Made by a program: the position numbers and the translations under genes. This document shows positions 42,401 through 49,791 of a stretch of 64,000 nt of DNA, piece by piece. The notes beneath the pieces were generated by a model. That model was not told where the DNA came from. It ran no database searches and worked only from the letters and a program-made list of their open reading frames with translations. The stretch is from Thiomicrorhabdus sp. Milos-T2 (GTDB taxonomy: Bacteria > Pseudomonadota > Gammaproteobacteria > Thiomicrospirales > Thiomicrospiraceae): contig NZ_KL370891.1 of assembly GCF_000702325.1 (NCBI RefSeq), forward strand, positions 828,917 through 892,916, in the 5' to 3' direction. The first letter of the stretch is position 1. Each line of letters starts with the position of its first letter.

Positions 42401-45400
42401 CTTCTCCTGTTTTGATTGATGGTGGAGAAGGTGTGCGTGATGAAATTATTTTTAATAATCAGCAGGGTGCAAATAATATTCGTTTCGCGAATACTGAATT
42501 GGAAAGAAAAGAAGTCGTTTTTGATTACAGTAAGTTCAGTTTAACAAGTGGTTCAGGAGACTTTGTAGGGACTATTTTAAATGATCCTACTTCAGGATCA
42601 GTAGCGCAAGAATTACTAGGATCTGCAGTTGGAGATTATATTCGTTTCCAAGATCGTTATTATGACACCTCCTTAGTGGATACCTTAAATGCTAATAATC
42701 TTTCTCAACTAGTGATTCCAGAGGGTTTGAGTTACTTCAATATTCAAAACACTTTGCAGTCAGATGGAACATTAAGTTTTGCACGTGATCAATTAATAGA
42801 TTTAGCGACTAAATTTAACTTGTCACTGAGTTGGACAATCGTTAATCACCCAGATCCAACTCGTGCTGATCCTAATGGTGATGGTGATTACTCAGATGGT
42901 GAGAAACTTTATGAATTGCTAAGTATTAAAACTGCAGATGGTGAGACGGTTGCATTTGAGGCTCAGCATAAAGAGACTGTTATTTTTGATATTAGTGGCA
43001 ATATGTCGATATTAAAAGACTTAACAGCCTTAACACTTAAAACGACATCGACCTTAACCGTTGATTTTTCAGACGATGCTATTAGTAGTGTTGAATTGAT
43101 TCGTTCTGATGATATGAATACATTAGGAGTGATTGGCGCAGCACCGGAACTTCATATAACTGGTATGAATGACATTACCTTGAATTTAAGTGAAAAAGAT
43201 CAAGTGAATGGATCAGTGCTTGAAGTGGATAATGAGTTATTTGGTACAGAAAAAATTACCGATCAGACAGGACAGACTCAAACTCTTAACACGACAGATA
43301 AATTATTTGTAGAAGGTGGAAGTACTGCGGATGATATTCGTATACAGCAAACTTTAGCAGAGGTTATTGTTCATGGTAATGATGGTAATGACACTATAAC
43401 CGTCGGAAAAGATGGGCGTTTAGACCAGATTAAAGATCAGGTTTATCTGTTTGGTGATGCGGGTGAAGATAGCATTATCTTGGATCGTGAACAGGATGCA
43501 AGTGATGCTGATGTAACGATGGATAAAAATCTATTAGAACACTCTAAAGGGTTTGAGCAGTTAAGTAGAATTACTAGTGCTTTGAGTTTACAAAATATAA
43601 CGGCCGATGAAAATACTTTATTAGAAGAGAATTTAAAAGAAGCTTCAGACCCTTATGCGGATGCCGCTTTTTCAGTAAACCAGAATGATTTAAGAACAGC
43701 AGCTGATGAAATTGCAGAAGATACTTTAACGAAACTTCTTAAAGTACTTGAAAATGGTAAGCAGCAGCTTGCTGACTCTACTCAAAATGCCGTTGACACG
43801 CTTCGTGAAAACGATCAAATGTTGCTTGAGAATCAAATCAAGCTTTATACCCGTTCTAAGTATTACGATGACAATAACATTGATACAGCTATTTTAAATA
43901 AGCTCACGAGTTTGGGCATATTTACGTCATTTTCTGTTGAGTATAAAGTTGATCTTTTCTTCCTAGAGCACACTTTTTATGAAAACTTTGATTGGAGAAG
44001 TATTCAAAATGGGTTTACTATTGCTGAAGATTGGTTGTCAAACTTTGCTAATAAAGTTGATATTTCTGATGGAGATAATAGCCAAACGGTAACGTTAGAT
44101 GCCTCTTCAAACAAATCGTTTATACAACAACTTTTAGAAGATAATGCAGGTAACAGTGATCTCTTTGGTTTAATTAATGATGCAGTAACTAAAAATAAAC
44201 AGGAAGTATTTACAGCAGAAGAAACGGAAAGTGATTGGTTAACCGTTACATTTTCTTTAGACATGTATGCATATAACCATTGGACTACCGATAATGCCGC
44301 AAGGGCTTATGCAAATATCTATGACGATTTAGTCAATGACTATTTAGGTACTTCTGGTATCTATAAATCATTGCTTGAATCTAGAGGCTTAAACAACACT
44401 GAAATAAATAATCTATACAATCAATATAGTTCAAATACAGCGATTAGAGGGTTTGATATAAGTAACCCTCTTGCTGGAGATAAGGCTTACTACAGCCCAG
44501 ATCTGATTGAGTCGATTGATAACATTAATCTTGATTTGTCAGCGTCTACTTTGTCGCATACGACTCAGGCTGTTCAAAATCAATTAAATGACTTAAATCT
44601 TAATATTCAGAATAGTTTTGCCGATCGTTATGACGATAAGTTTGATAGTTTGATTTCTAAAATTAACGGCGTGTTAAATGCTGGTAATTTCTCTGAAGCG
44701 ACTCTGAAATCAATCAGTAATGAACTAGAAAGCTTAGTTAATAGCACAAATCCATATTCTGGTTCAAGCCTACAAGCTGACCAGCAGATGGTATTAGCTC
44801 CAGTTTATAATTTACTTGCTGGGAATACTGAAAACGGTTTGGCTGAGATTATTAGTGATGTTGCAGACTTGCATACCGCAATTAATAGCGCTGATTTTAA
44901 TGCAATTATTGCGGCCGCTCAAGCGACAACTAACTACAGTGATGATCAAGCGCTCTTTAGTACCGCTAATTATGCTCTTGCACAAGACGCCTATAGTAAG
45001 GCTTCAGACATAATTGATAAGTTCTTGATTTATTCTGCCGGTCAGGTTGATATGGGTGAACTGTCTCCTGAAACCATTGAAGTACTTAAACAAATTAAAA
45101 TTCTTGATAGAGCGGCAACTCGTTTTGACGCATTTGTAGATGCTCTTGAAACAGGATTTGATTTTAATGCATTTAAGTCTGATTACTTGGCTAATCAACA
45201 AGAAGTTCAAACCTTTATTGCAAACCATCCTGAGTATGTAGCTTATCTTCAATCAGAATCACGATTTGAAGCTATGGCGGGTTCTTTAACTCAAGATTCC
45301 AGAGACACAATTACGCTTTCAGCGTTAAATCAACAACAGTATAACTTGCTAACTTCTGCTTACCAGGACGCCATTGCAAAACGTAATTGGTTAATAAACG

Positions 45401-48400
45401 GTGGTACTTACAATGGTGAATATTACCAAGGTCTAAAAAATGAGTACACCGTTCATATAAATTATTGGTGGTTCTGGGGGGAATATCGCACCATTCAGCT
45501 AGATTACACGGTTGATCAACGTTTCACTCAAGCCAATGCTTTGGTGAGCGAACTAGCTAATCAGTTAAACCAAGCTTATGGTTTTAAAGTAGAAAGTGAT
45601 AGCCAAACCGCTAGACTCAATAGTTTATTAACAGGGTATTCCGGTGAGGAAACTACTTTAGAAGGTAAAATTGCTGATCTTGGTACTCAATATGAGACAG
45701 CTAAAGACGAGCTTAATGCGCAATATCTAGTGCTGAAAGAGTTAAGTAAGTTTGCGGTTGAAGTGATTAAAGCTCGTGGCCCAGACCAAGATATAGAAGG
45801 GTTTGCTGACGATAGTAGCCTTATTTCTGAAATGGTTTCCTTCTATGATGACTACAATATAATTGATGAAAATGCCTCTCAACTTCCATATGAAACAAAC
45901 CAGTTCTTGAGTGAGGTTAGAGATGAACAAGGTGAACTAATTCGTGGAACCACTCAGAGTTCAGTTATCTTTAAGGAAGATAATCGAGAATATACTGATA
46001 TTACCTCGGTGTCCGGTCTGACTGAACAAGGTGCAGATATTCATGTTGGTTACGATGATGTTGAAATGCTTACAGTTAAAACAGGCTCTGGAAACGATCA
46101 GGTTCAGGTTATGGATACTCTTGGTCAATTAACTGCTGAGGTACATATTGAAACAAATGGAGGTAATGATCTAGTCACTGTAACAGATGAAAATAACACG
46201 ACTGAAGGGGTAACATCTCAATTAATTGTTGATTCTGGATTGGGGATTAACCGCTTAGAAATTAATGATATTGCTGATTCCTCCGGCGATACGATTACTA
46301 TGACTAATAGTGAACGAGCTGGTTATACTTCTGTTACAGGGATTGCTGCAGGAGATATTCATTATGCCGGTGCATATGGTGATGGTGTCTTATTACAAGC
46401 GGGTCTTGGTGCCGATGATATTACCGTTGACGGAGTGATTGAATATGCTCACACAACAATTAAAGCGGGTAAAGGTGACGATGATGTAACAGTCACTGTC
46501 AATAATGTACGTTCAAGTATAGAGACTAAGTTAACTATTCAGGGTGAAAATGGTGAAGATATCATCGATGCGATTGATTCAGGATTTGGAATCACTATTG
46601 AAGGTAATCTAGGTAATGATACTATTTATGGCTCAATGCATGATGACTTAATTTCAGGTAATCAAGACAATGATTTTATTGTTGGTGGGTTAGGTTCTGA
46701 TGAAATTTTCGGTAATGCTGGAGAAGATATTATTCTAGGTGACTTAGGTTCTATCACTGATGAAAATGGCAATGAAATGACTCAGCGTGCAGGTATTCTA
46801 ACAAGAGTTGAATCGACTATCGGCGGGGATAATGACACGATTGATGGCGGGCTTGGCAATGATACTATTATCGCTAGTGGTGGTGACGATAAAGTGACTG
46901 ACAGTGGTGGGAATAACACAATCTTTGGAGATCATGGCCTGGTGACTTACCTTGCTGGTATGACGGCCGCTGTTACAAGTCGTCATATACAAGAAGGTGG
47001 TAATGACAATGTTACCGCAAGTGATGGAGACAACCTGATTATTGGTGGTTATGGCAATGATACAGTTGCTGCAGGGAACGGTAACAATCGGGTATTAGGT
47101 GATAACGGTGAAATGTTATTTACTGATGGAATCCTCCAAACGATTACCACTTATGATACAGACTCCCTAACAGGTGGAGTCGATAAAGTCACCTTAGGAA
47201 ACGGTAAACATATCGTTATAGCTGGTACTCATGGTGACACGATTAACTCCGGAATAGGTAATAGTATTTTAATGGGTGATAATGGGACGGCTACATTTAC
47301 ATTAAGTGGTGAGCGTACTCAGGTTGTAAGTGAAGTCAGTACCTTAGGTGGAGATGATCGTATTACTGCCGCTGGTGGTGATAATTTAGTTTTAGGTGGT
47401 GTAGGCAATGACAATATCAATACCGGTGCAGGGGCTGATTCAATTTTTGGTGATAACGGTCAATTAGAGTATCTTGACGGAATATTAAACCGAACTGAAA
47501 CTACCGATGTGTCTGAAAGCACAGGTGGAATTGATACCATTGAGTCTGGTGATGGTAACAATACGGTATTTGGTGGAAGCTATGGTGATACGATTACGTC
47601 TGGTGTTGGGAATAGTATATTAGCCGGTGACAATGGATTTGTTCAGTTAAATGATACTGGTGATCAACGTGTAGAAGTTCGTTCAGAGCTAAGTACGCTA
47701 GGTGGTGACGATGGTATTTCTGCTAGAGGTGGAAATAATTTAGCGTTTGGTAGTGTTGGAAATGATCTTATAGAAACTGCAGATGGTGATGATGTCATAT
47801 TTGGTGATAACGGCGTTGCATTATATAAGAATGGTCTAGCGGACGTTTATACTACAACCGACTTAACCTTAGCAACTTCTGGTAACGATAATTTAATTGG
47901 TGGTGCGGGTGATGATCTTATCTTTGGCGGTCTAGGTAATGAAGTTATTTATGCTGATGCGGGTGATGATAAAGTTCTAGGTGACTTAGGTACTGCTAAT
48001 TACAATACTGATGATTCAAATCCTTTAACACTTGATCGAGTTTTTAGTGAAAACTCTGAGATAGGTGGGCAAGATGAAATTCATGGTGGAGACGATAACG
48101 ATATTATTATTGGTGGTGCGAATGATGATAATTTGTTTGGTGACAAAGGCGATGATTTTGTATCTGGTGATGGAGGTCAAGCTATATTCAAAAATGCGCA
48201 ATTAGAAAGTGTTGAAACTATAGAGCTGTTTATTGGAGGTGATGACCAACTTAGTGGTGGAGCAGATAATGATGTATTAATGGGTGGCTTTGGTGATGAT
48301 TTGTTCTTTGGTAACCTTAGTGAAGACGCAATGATTGGTGAATATGCTCGTGCATTAATTGATTCATCTCAGGCAGGCTTTGAAAATGGAGTCTTTGTAG

Positions 48401-49068
48401 TGAGACTTGCACAAGGTAATCTTGATTTAATTGCAAGTAATCAGTTTGGCCTATATAACGATAAGTTAGAAGGGCTAGGATTTACCCCATTATCAAAATT
48501 TACACCGCTAAGTTCTTCTGGTTTGAAAGCCGATGCTGCAACGTCTTTATTTACAAGTGATGGTGAGCGTAGACATTATAGTGGTGTAGCCCAAGATAAT
48601 ATTATTGATATACTCAATAATCTACCTGCGACAGGCTCTGGTGGTGATGAGAATACTGATGATGAAGACAATCAGTGTTACGACGATCAGGGAGAGGTGG
48701 TTGAATGTCCTATAGAGGAACAAGGTACTCCTGAAAGTGGTCAAGAAGACGCTCAACCTGAAATAGATCAGGATGGTAATATTGAAGGTAAACCTGAATC
48801 AGTTCAACCAGTAAAAGAAGAACCTGCGGTAGATCCTCAGCAAAATTCTCAAGAGGATAAAGATAATAATCCTCAAGATAACTCTTCTGAAGAGGGGAGT
48901 GATGTTGTAGCAGCGGTATCAGCAATGGCAGGATGGGCTCTAGCCACGGGTAATACTTCAGGCAATATTAAAGTTGCTAAAAAAGGCTTTGATAAACTGA
49001 GCCACCAACAGCGTAAATTGATGCGTTGGGATGATCAGAATCAATGCTTTGTAAAAGATAGCAAATAA
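30421..49068 (+). CDS. Giant LEPR-XLL/DUF4347/RTX-repeat protein, 6215 residues
   Basis: One uninterrupted 18.6-kb frame. N-terminus: a basic stretch, then QFEALEARILLSADL (21-35), an LEPR-XLL-type motif with Ala for Pro. A DUF4347-like domain spans about 205-345 (HLLSHGSAG with His240; LLLYGCDVA with Cys283). RTX-type GGxGxDxL blocks occur near 430-600, 805-860, 1100-1160, 1400-1435, 3030-3220, 3480-3950 and 5400-5980. Between them are a beta-rich, Leu/Asp-rich region (about 1515-3010) and a helical, Gln/Asn-rich region without RTX (about 4360-5180). The acidic Pro/Glu tail (about 6075-6165) ends in a short mildly basic segment. No Sec signal peptide. Predicted secreted or cell-surface Ca2+-binding adhesin (inference). 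Flanked by TolC and HlyD/SecA-like/M50 genes. Confidence 0.93.
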   Translation: MSIKRKNKDIKTASERKPKLQFEALEARILLSADLGVSAADLEGPSSPIENEVMTSEIHLDGFDSSEFEPNTIAVEDSLTRLAETIVSETSNAPEDYVDAQVLNETDEEADSVVMTPDAIYLAEKMMASEIVIVDAAIPDLPSVVNELFNADSSEEVLNQEDVTLTPPELPVTAVAESSEAPQLNNSFDLIGANFDRQLEINADREIKVFVLDSSKDGLEQISSILDYFQGVAAVHLLSHGSAGALFLGNTKVNAQQLRQNAEKLKLWGNSLTKDADLLLYGCDVANGELGLEFVEQLAVATGADIAASDDATGNLENADWKLEKNIGEIETTSFVSRALNGILATTPTDGNDTLAVTSGTIAGLKGNDSYTFSSMPSSTVTLKELNNEGTDTLNLSNVTNDLKIVIKKDNQVKVYVGTTLKITATYIENIIGGKGNDAFVVEKGASLKGYIDGGLGSNSLTYTDPNPGLFSNTTYTGSVITDFGNNADQDGKSTAIDGFAANGIKNIDSVTGGKGNDFIKGGTGIDDLSGGKGDDAITGNAGIDNIQGDAGNDWLDGGIGTDTVQGGAGEDTLIASVGGDTLSGGAGNDTYQFSDSFDWNATKVTELANQGADILDFGLVTADLTFTVNDLSTTGATISATGKTITAAKQIEKIVAGSAINTFNFQSNWSELLLIESTTAATINIDFSAVTEDLYFTIRADGSVKVTDSTSRNSGHSVIVDNVDKIIGGQGTNTFTLEQGTSYVGILTGGASTNILDYSQFGVAIDLIASTTVLPGFTAATTLTGTFDIVGSDRKDILVADASGQKLSGAKGDDFLIGAAGNDELLGNKGDDVFHGGAGNDSFVGGTGDDTYYFSNNWGQDTGITELAREGFDTISFAGMDQITPSPLSTINAFSGVTQDLNFVFDTGALDISQGSNSLNVTNTSLPYIENLLGGSGSNTYEFKNNWWQATGSVADDINLDDTASTNGTLDFSDVTSDLKFLVTDDNGVTVVTVSTIVAGKEYKVSARGIENLIGGKGDNQYLFEGNASLSGSLTGYSGTGANAGTATLNFSDFDDGSSHGVKVDLSTGVAKIIINPADATQDISFIGSFSNVNDLVGSDYADELTGDNKDNNLKGGDGADTLIGGSGVDTLTGGKGSDDLQGGVGNDVYVIEKQWSKLDIALPPTQADSITDASGANTLDLTAISKDLKVTFKDDATSGTNVTVSAVVGSLAGVDAKNKVSINQAGSDWIINTGSGDDTFIVTDGADFAGSFDAGDGINTLDYFNGTDSLHTDSYNQAVTVNLETGRATGFKAADDSVVGIRDVYGSGFGGADNLTGDNQDNTFYVGEWGEADGNANRSHTIVGGGGENTVSFTTFTASDFAFVADLSADLVTHEKADGTVQNVATIQDIANLIGGAGSDTLIGDALANILNGGAGDDTLQGGDGNDTYQFDSSFGLDSIVESLAEGKDVLDFTGVSEALTFKKGDTSSLTEIDLATALAQNVTVTDGTNTLTADFNVERFEGVKDTDTIEQVNVTVEVAVQDEMISGLETFKDFIDLLPDHGDFDGLLNLSVPLIGQNLGDLIDDGGVTATEFKDKVAAELEIRIDALKTLFWGETTEPAQGAKTDSNTDAILALVDGNGLPLFTIAENTRLLEFGTSIELFNQTTNQALDLGATLSEIPAVDVDLNLSVNGQMMLDFNFGVLPQDASQPTQNLEFNLADPSVNFNITVFDNDVNTTLDLGLIQAGVDSGELALNLALGLGAVTDLNQTTLQNVVDGNTAITGVFSLQADKSTAITAELPVNVNASGLGIDLPNLPVISLSTPELPEFPDLSALSSWLTDIDWSLPDLSEIFDLGNISIDQLFQMLTSGLQYLLDNFEFNLNIPGLGLDIDSLFSKLGELIPNFNGFDTGIEQFLQDLINALDPTAFTGGLDSLEVWLNDLISGLFPSIWPDISLPKFDLGWNGIDLGLDFNFDVGINDLLASFSLPELALAFDMDLSDLASYFDLPTNFLPGDLAIEFNAGAELAVDAGFDMDLELEFAAQEFTQAVIANMGLSGLDFMHYAFVGDDSQVSVDASASASDIDIEAILTIDDTLPDIGFWVEDGVAVISAGAGLTLAQTSSGRYQLSQFATPAANLFVIEAGGEATVDLPMYLGTGSLPIGGTTLDLNSDGIADNTLHAGFDFGTGGISSPEVIAPNFSSFNLIAFLNDPTTVLTGLEGMFSNIKSLMTDQLGQLGLPLVGDVMKNAGAFVDELRDNLLGVKNSGIYETGKLGAELTEAAANGDDVISLIRDALFNELGDYLQVVVSDSDGNPAFSDAGTPLYREVETSDDIGLVLTADGALTFNVLLAGSVFEGLDDYVERTADLDGDGELEVIKRFLEVPIDFDLTAPGLGLKTGPDDTIEVSLDYFFGLGFGFDMDGFFLDTAGVTQEGDELGLILEASLSSGASLTGVLGFLQMSLTEVADDDGSSGLRGKIAVDLKDGDNDDKWRIGEALGLAAGISAYANVDIFAEVDMDFAGKDISLPGMNTTIHYDQELANVTWESGATFAANFFEAPEVVLEDVTLNVGDLFSGFIGPVALELDPFLGKESEVRRVIDILTTPIDLGITELKLLDIVVLSMNLKSPGTGDALKKVVEALQGVSNFISLASNAAKSNTPIEVNFGTFDLKGGLVTSDSNTITQNSYEKKEGTGENSKDKVANSNATESQKTLTTQLTATGGDILFPILYDPMTAVGLLLGKDVDLFIYDTPDLQFNVEYEQSFPVFTGLNAVLKGSLEAYTDFFFGFDTTGIRSWFDSFESNDYDFLDSAGDLDDIFDGFFIADVDVDANGVLGTEDVSEVVLKVQIAAGAALGIGGLVEAGVLGGIESIIGLNLHDKPAPGTGGNTGIPAVYDGKIRFDEISQIIQHNPLCLFDMEGVINAFLEAYLWVGVKVFGSKITLFSASERFVEYEIASFEYVCPDPNPTVATLDNGVLTLAYRDDNGNAADFEKYKVYLDTVEYFDNAGKKTGEEERIFVTGNGHTQTWAKGDVSKIVSEGTSGNDVFEVDTEVNVDFDIGGGAGNDIIMFNGNQNSDRNRIIRGGEGNDTIVGSAISDRIYGDAGNDNIKSGDGVDIIYGGTGDDFIWVEGTEVATSGLANGFANYVDAGAGNDQILGGDGADKILGGTGDDTVDSGAGNDYIDGGDGADYIDAGEGADVILGGAGDDGLNWETGDGADNFTGGKGSDEIFMAGYQINPDEFYKEDSSNYIVDDGATDTIVVSDSNGNTNVSWQHGSGPTVTLTSSGVELLSMDSGDGADDISIGNLKDTDTANVSLSTGTVRSLKTVERSVQERDEDGNLVKSSQKLDFKILDSQDDGDIDNVTVEGTQGIDDYLISTVESTGIDGNTQTSLRYEQLDGGKDEAQKPTSHVIVDVYNLGTSDKTLLETLAGNDSIDAQGVTNALVAELFMDGGADDDTIIGTSLASTSDVIIGGSGSDRMTGAVGVDKFFEQSVIGDSNIAGDVDVLVEKRDADFTLKNQQLVIDDSNLSGQNGNETENFAQIFENAELTGLDSANKFEITDWSGGGILDGGKGGDSYTLELAQLAEGRQFLNIDDTGASGIDSLIYKGSTGDDTIQMDTVYKKEQDVENKFTDSRWTDYGEHGDGLLIAHFDSTDNFTEVNLDDEDALMNVKESGLSEGADYQVINYNSVEEVTVFGGEGNDKFISDGTASQVDVYGDAGDDQFYIGSVLKTDTVLVEGQEVTIVEEITDGVNFNGSAFFGGEDDDYFEVNHNAADIGLYGDNGDDTFFIKALLTLDDDGELLDIDSGVANVSGVSVNQNPNDTREVDVDTLVYVENANVTIDGGAGFDSVAIVGTVLSDTFYVFVERDETTGETIQRIYGAGIKLQKLLNIERLQLLTGGGDDTVFLYGVDMGLIGDMVVKTGSGSDTVHVGGPEQIINLNFPKNSDLFYSQVEGFKVDQDAEGNYLYAGMVAGLPFYRIDEVDRVVPFEVQNPARTLQITMPESYDINAFTSPVLIDGGEGVRDEIIFNNQQGANNIRFANTELERKEVVFDYSKFSLTSGSGDFVGTILNDPTSGSVAQELLGSAVGDYIRFQDRYYDTSLVDTLNANNLSQLVIPEGLSYFNIQNTLQSDGTLSFARDQLIDLATKFNLSLSWTIVNHPDPTRADPNGDGDYSDGEKLYELLSIKTADGETVAFEAQHKETVIFDISGNMSILKDLTALTLKTTSTLTVDFSDDAISSVELIRSDDMNTLGVIGAAPELHITGMNDITLNLSEKDQVNGSVLEVDNELFGTEKITDQTGQTQTLNTTDKLFVEGGSTADDIRIQQTLAEVIVHGNDGNDTITVGKDGRLDQIKDQVYLFGDAGEDSIILDREQDASDADVTMDKNLLEHSKGFEQLSRITSALSLQNITADENTLLEENLKEASDPYADAAFSVNQNDLRTAADEIAEDTLTKLLKVLENGKQQLADSTQNAVDTLRENDQMLLENQIKLYTRSKYYDDNNIDTAILNKLTSLGIFTSFSVEYKVDLFFLEHTFYENFDWRSIQNGFTIAEDWLSNFANKVDISDGDNSQTVTLDASSNKSFIQQLLEDNAGNSDLFGLINDAVTKNKQEVFTAEETESDWLTVTFSLDMYAYNHWTTDNAARAYANIYDDLVNDYLGTSGIYKSLLESRGLNNTEINNLYNQYSSNTAIRGFDISNPLAGDKAYYSPDLIESIDNINLDLSASTLSHTTQAVQNQLNDLNLNIQNSFADRYDDKFDSLISKINGVLNAGNFSEATLKSISNELESLVNSTNPYSGSSLQADQQMVLAPVYNLLAGNTENGLAEIISDVADLHTAINSADFNAIIAAAQATTNYSDDQALFSTANYALAQDAYSKASDIIDKFLIYSAGQVDMGELSPETIEVLKQIKILDRAATRFDAFVDALETGFDFNAFKSDYLANQQEVQTFIANHPEYVAYLQSESRFEAMAGSLTQDSRDTITLSALNQQQYNLLTSAYQDAIAKRNWLINGGTYNGEYYQGLKNEYTVHINYWWFWGEYRTIQLDYTVDQRFTQANALVSELANQLNQAYGFKVESDSQTARLNSLLTGYSGEETTLEGKIADLGTQYETAKDELNAQYLVLKELSKFAVEVIKARGPDQDIEGFADDSSLISEMVSFYDDYNIIDENASQLPYETNQFLSEVRDEQGELIRGTTQSSVIFKEDNREYTDITSVSGLTEQGADIHVGYDDVEMLTVKTGSGNDQVQVMDTLGQLTAEVHIETNGGNDLVTVTDENNTTEGVTSQLIVDSGLGINRLEINDIADSSGDTITMTNSERAGYTSVTGIAAGDIHYAGAYGDGVLLQAGLGADDITVDGVIEYAHTTIKAGKGDDDVTVTVNNVRSSIETKLTIQGENGEDIIDAIDSGFGITIEGNLGNDTIYGSMHDDLISGNQDNDFIVGGLGSDEIFGNAGEDIILGDLGSITDENGNEMTQRAGILTRVESTIGGDNDTIDGGLGNDTIIASGGDDKVTDSGGNNTIFGDHGLVTYLAGMTAAVTSRHIQEGGNDNVTASDGDNLIIGGYGNDTVAAGNGNNRVLGDNGEMLFTDGILQTITTYDTDSLTGGVDKVTLGNGKHIVIAGTHGDTINSGIGNSILMGDNGTATFTLSGERTQVVSEVSTLGGDDRITAAGGDNLVLGGVGNDNINTGAGADSIFGDNGQLEYLDGILNRTETTDVSESTGGIDTIESGDGNNTVFGGSYGDTITSGVGNSILAGDNGFVQLNDTGDQRVEVRSELSTLGGDDGISARGGNNLAFGSVGNDLIETADGDDVIFGDNGVALYKNGLADVYTTTDLTLATSGNDNLIGGAGDDLIFGGLGNEVIYADAGDDKVLGDLGTANYNTDDSNPLTLDRVFSENSEIGGQDEIHGGDDNDIIIGGANDDNLFGDKGDDFVSGDGGQAIFKNAQLESVETIELFIGGDDQLSGGADNDVLMGGFGDDLFFGNLSEDAMIGEYARALIDSSQAGFENGVFVVRLAQGNLDLIASNQFGLYNDKLEGLGFTPLSKFTPLSSSGLKADAATSLFTSDGERRHYSGVAQDNIIDILNNLPATGSGGDENTDDEDNQCYDDQGEVVECPIEEQGTPESGQEDAQPEIDQDGNIEGKPESVQPVKEEPAVDPQQNSQEDKDNNPQDNSSEEGSDVVAAVSAMAGWALATGNTSGNIKVAKKGFDKLSHQQRKLMRWDDQNQCFVKDSK
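30481..30525 (+). other. LEPR-XLL-type N-terminal motif of the giant protein
   Basis: Encodes QFEALEARILLSADL. This motif type is found at the extreme N-terminus of very large bacterial proteins and is suspected to be a sorting or export signal. Here it precedes about 170 acidic residues before the first domain. Confidence 0.7.
31033..31455 (+). other. DUF4347-like domain with possible His/Cys dyad
   Basis: Residues about 205-345: strand KVFVLDSS, SHG (His240, Gly241) after a hydrophobic strand, LYGCDVANG (Cys283) after a second strand, then VATGADIAASDDATG. The layout recalls clan CD cysteine peptidases; catalysis is an inference. Confidence 0.7.
46738..48180 (+). repeat. Nine-unit array of ~59-residue GDNG repeats
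   Basis: GD(N/L/H/G)G tetrapeptides are encoded at 46738, 46927, 47098, 47275, 47449, 47626, 47803, 47980 and 48166: intervals of 57-63 residues. Each unit alternates an RTX-like GGxDxI..G.GxN stretch with a beta segment such as YLDGILNRTETTD. Confidence 0.85.
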
Positions 49069-49069
49069 G

Positions 49070-49214
49070 GAGATCTTCACACGAGAGTAAGCAGGAATAA
49101 AAATGGTTAATATTCATCTGTTTTTTCTCGACGAAGAGCTGAGAATTAGGGTTTTTTAACCTCAAGGGGGATTTAAACCTACTTTTCGTTCGTATATTCC
49201 TTGTGTAAAGGAAT
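49070..49214. repeat. Degenerate MITE-like repeat after the giant gene
   Basis: Starts one base after the giant gene stop with GAGATCTTCACACGAGAG, then AATAAAAATGGTTAA as in copy D; interior with CCTCAAGGGGG recalls the remnant near 1120-1182; ends in TTGTGTAAAGG. Diverged from the intact copies. Confidence 0.65.
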
Positions 49215-49295
49215 TATAAAATTTTAATGCAGCTTTACCGGTTAAAAAATTCAAAGGTAATGATATTTTCTCTAAACAAAATGAAGGAATAATAG

Positions 49296-49610
49296 ATGGC
49301 AACTGATAAAAAACAGGTAAAAAGTCCTACAGTACGTTGGGATGATTCTAAAATGAAAAGTACCTATGCTAATGTTTGTAATGTATCAAGTACAAGAGAA
49401 GAAATTACATTACTTTTTGGGCTTAACCAGGCTTGGAATGCCGCTCAAAAAGAATTGACGATAGAACTATCGGACCGAATTATCTTAAATCCATATGCCG
49501 CTAAACGTATGGCAAATTTGTTAAACAACGTTCTTAATCAATATGAAGAACGCTTTGGTGAAATTGGAGAAGGTAATTCAGATATAAGTGATGCCGACAA
49601 GGCTCATTAA
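49296..49610 (+). CDS. DUF3467-type small protein
   Basis: 104 residues matching the DUF3467 pattern: YANVCNVSSTREEITLLFG, then LSDRIILNPYAAKRMANLLN, then YEERFGEI. The family is small, cytosolic and of unknown role. ATG after GAAGGAATAAT. It lies between the giant protein gene and the export operon and is followed by its own terminator. Retention at this spot suggests a link with export of the giant protein, for instance as a chaperone or regulator, but nothing in the sequence proves it. Confidence 0.82.
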   Translation: MATDKKQVKSPTVRWDDSKMKSTYANVCNVSSTREEITLLFGLNQAWNAAQKELTIELSDRIILNPYAAKRMANLLNNVLNQYEERFGEIGEGNSDISDADKAH

Positions 49611-49629
49611 TTTACTCCTTTCATTTAAT

Positions 49630-49656
49630 GGTACCCCAAACCTTAGGGTACCTTTT
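49630..49656 (+). terminator. Terminator after the DUF3467 gene
   Basis: GGTACCC-CAAACCTTA-GGGTACC followed by TTTT; seven-bp stem. Separates this gene from the downstream HlyD/M50/SecA-like operon, which must have its own promoter in 49657-49791. Confidence 0.8.
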
Positions 49657-49791
49657 CATAACTAAATGAACACAATTCCTGTGTTTTATTATTATCTTAT
49701 TAATTCACCTTAAGTATAGAATGTTAAAAACATTACCCACTATGGTATTGTGTATAGAGATAATTGATAACGATTAAGATTTAAAATACCG

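Noticed and set aside
31238-48925. Many antisense and alternate-frame open frames inside the giant gene
   Set aside because: Expected in repetitive Gly/Asp-rich coding DNA; none has a start signal or recognisable domain.
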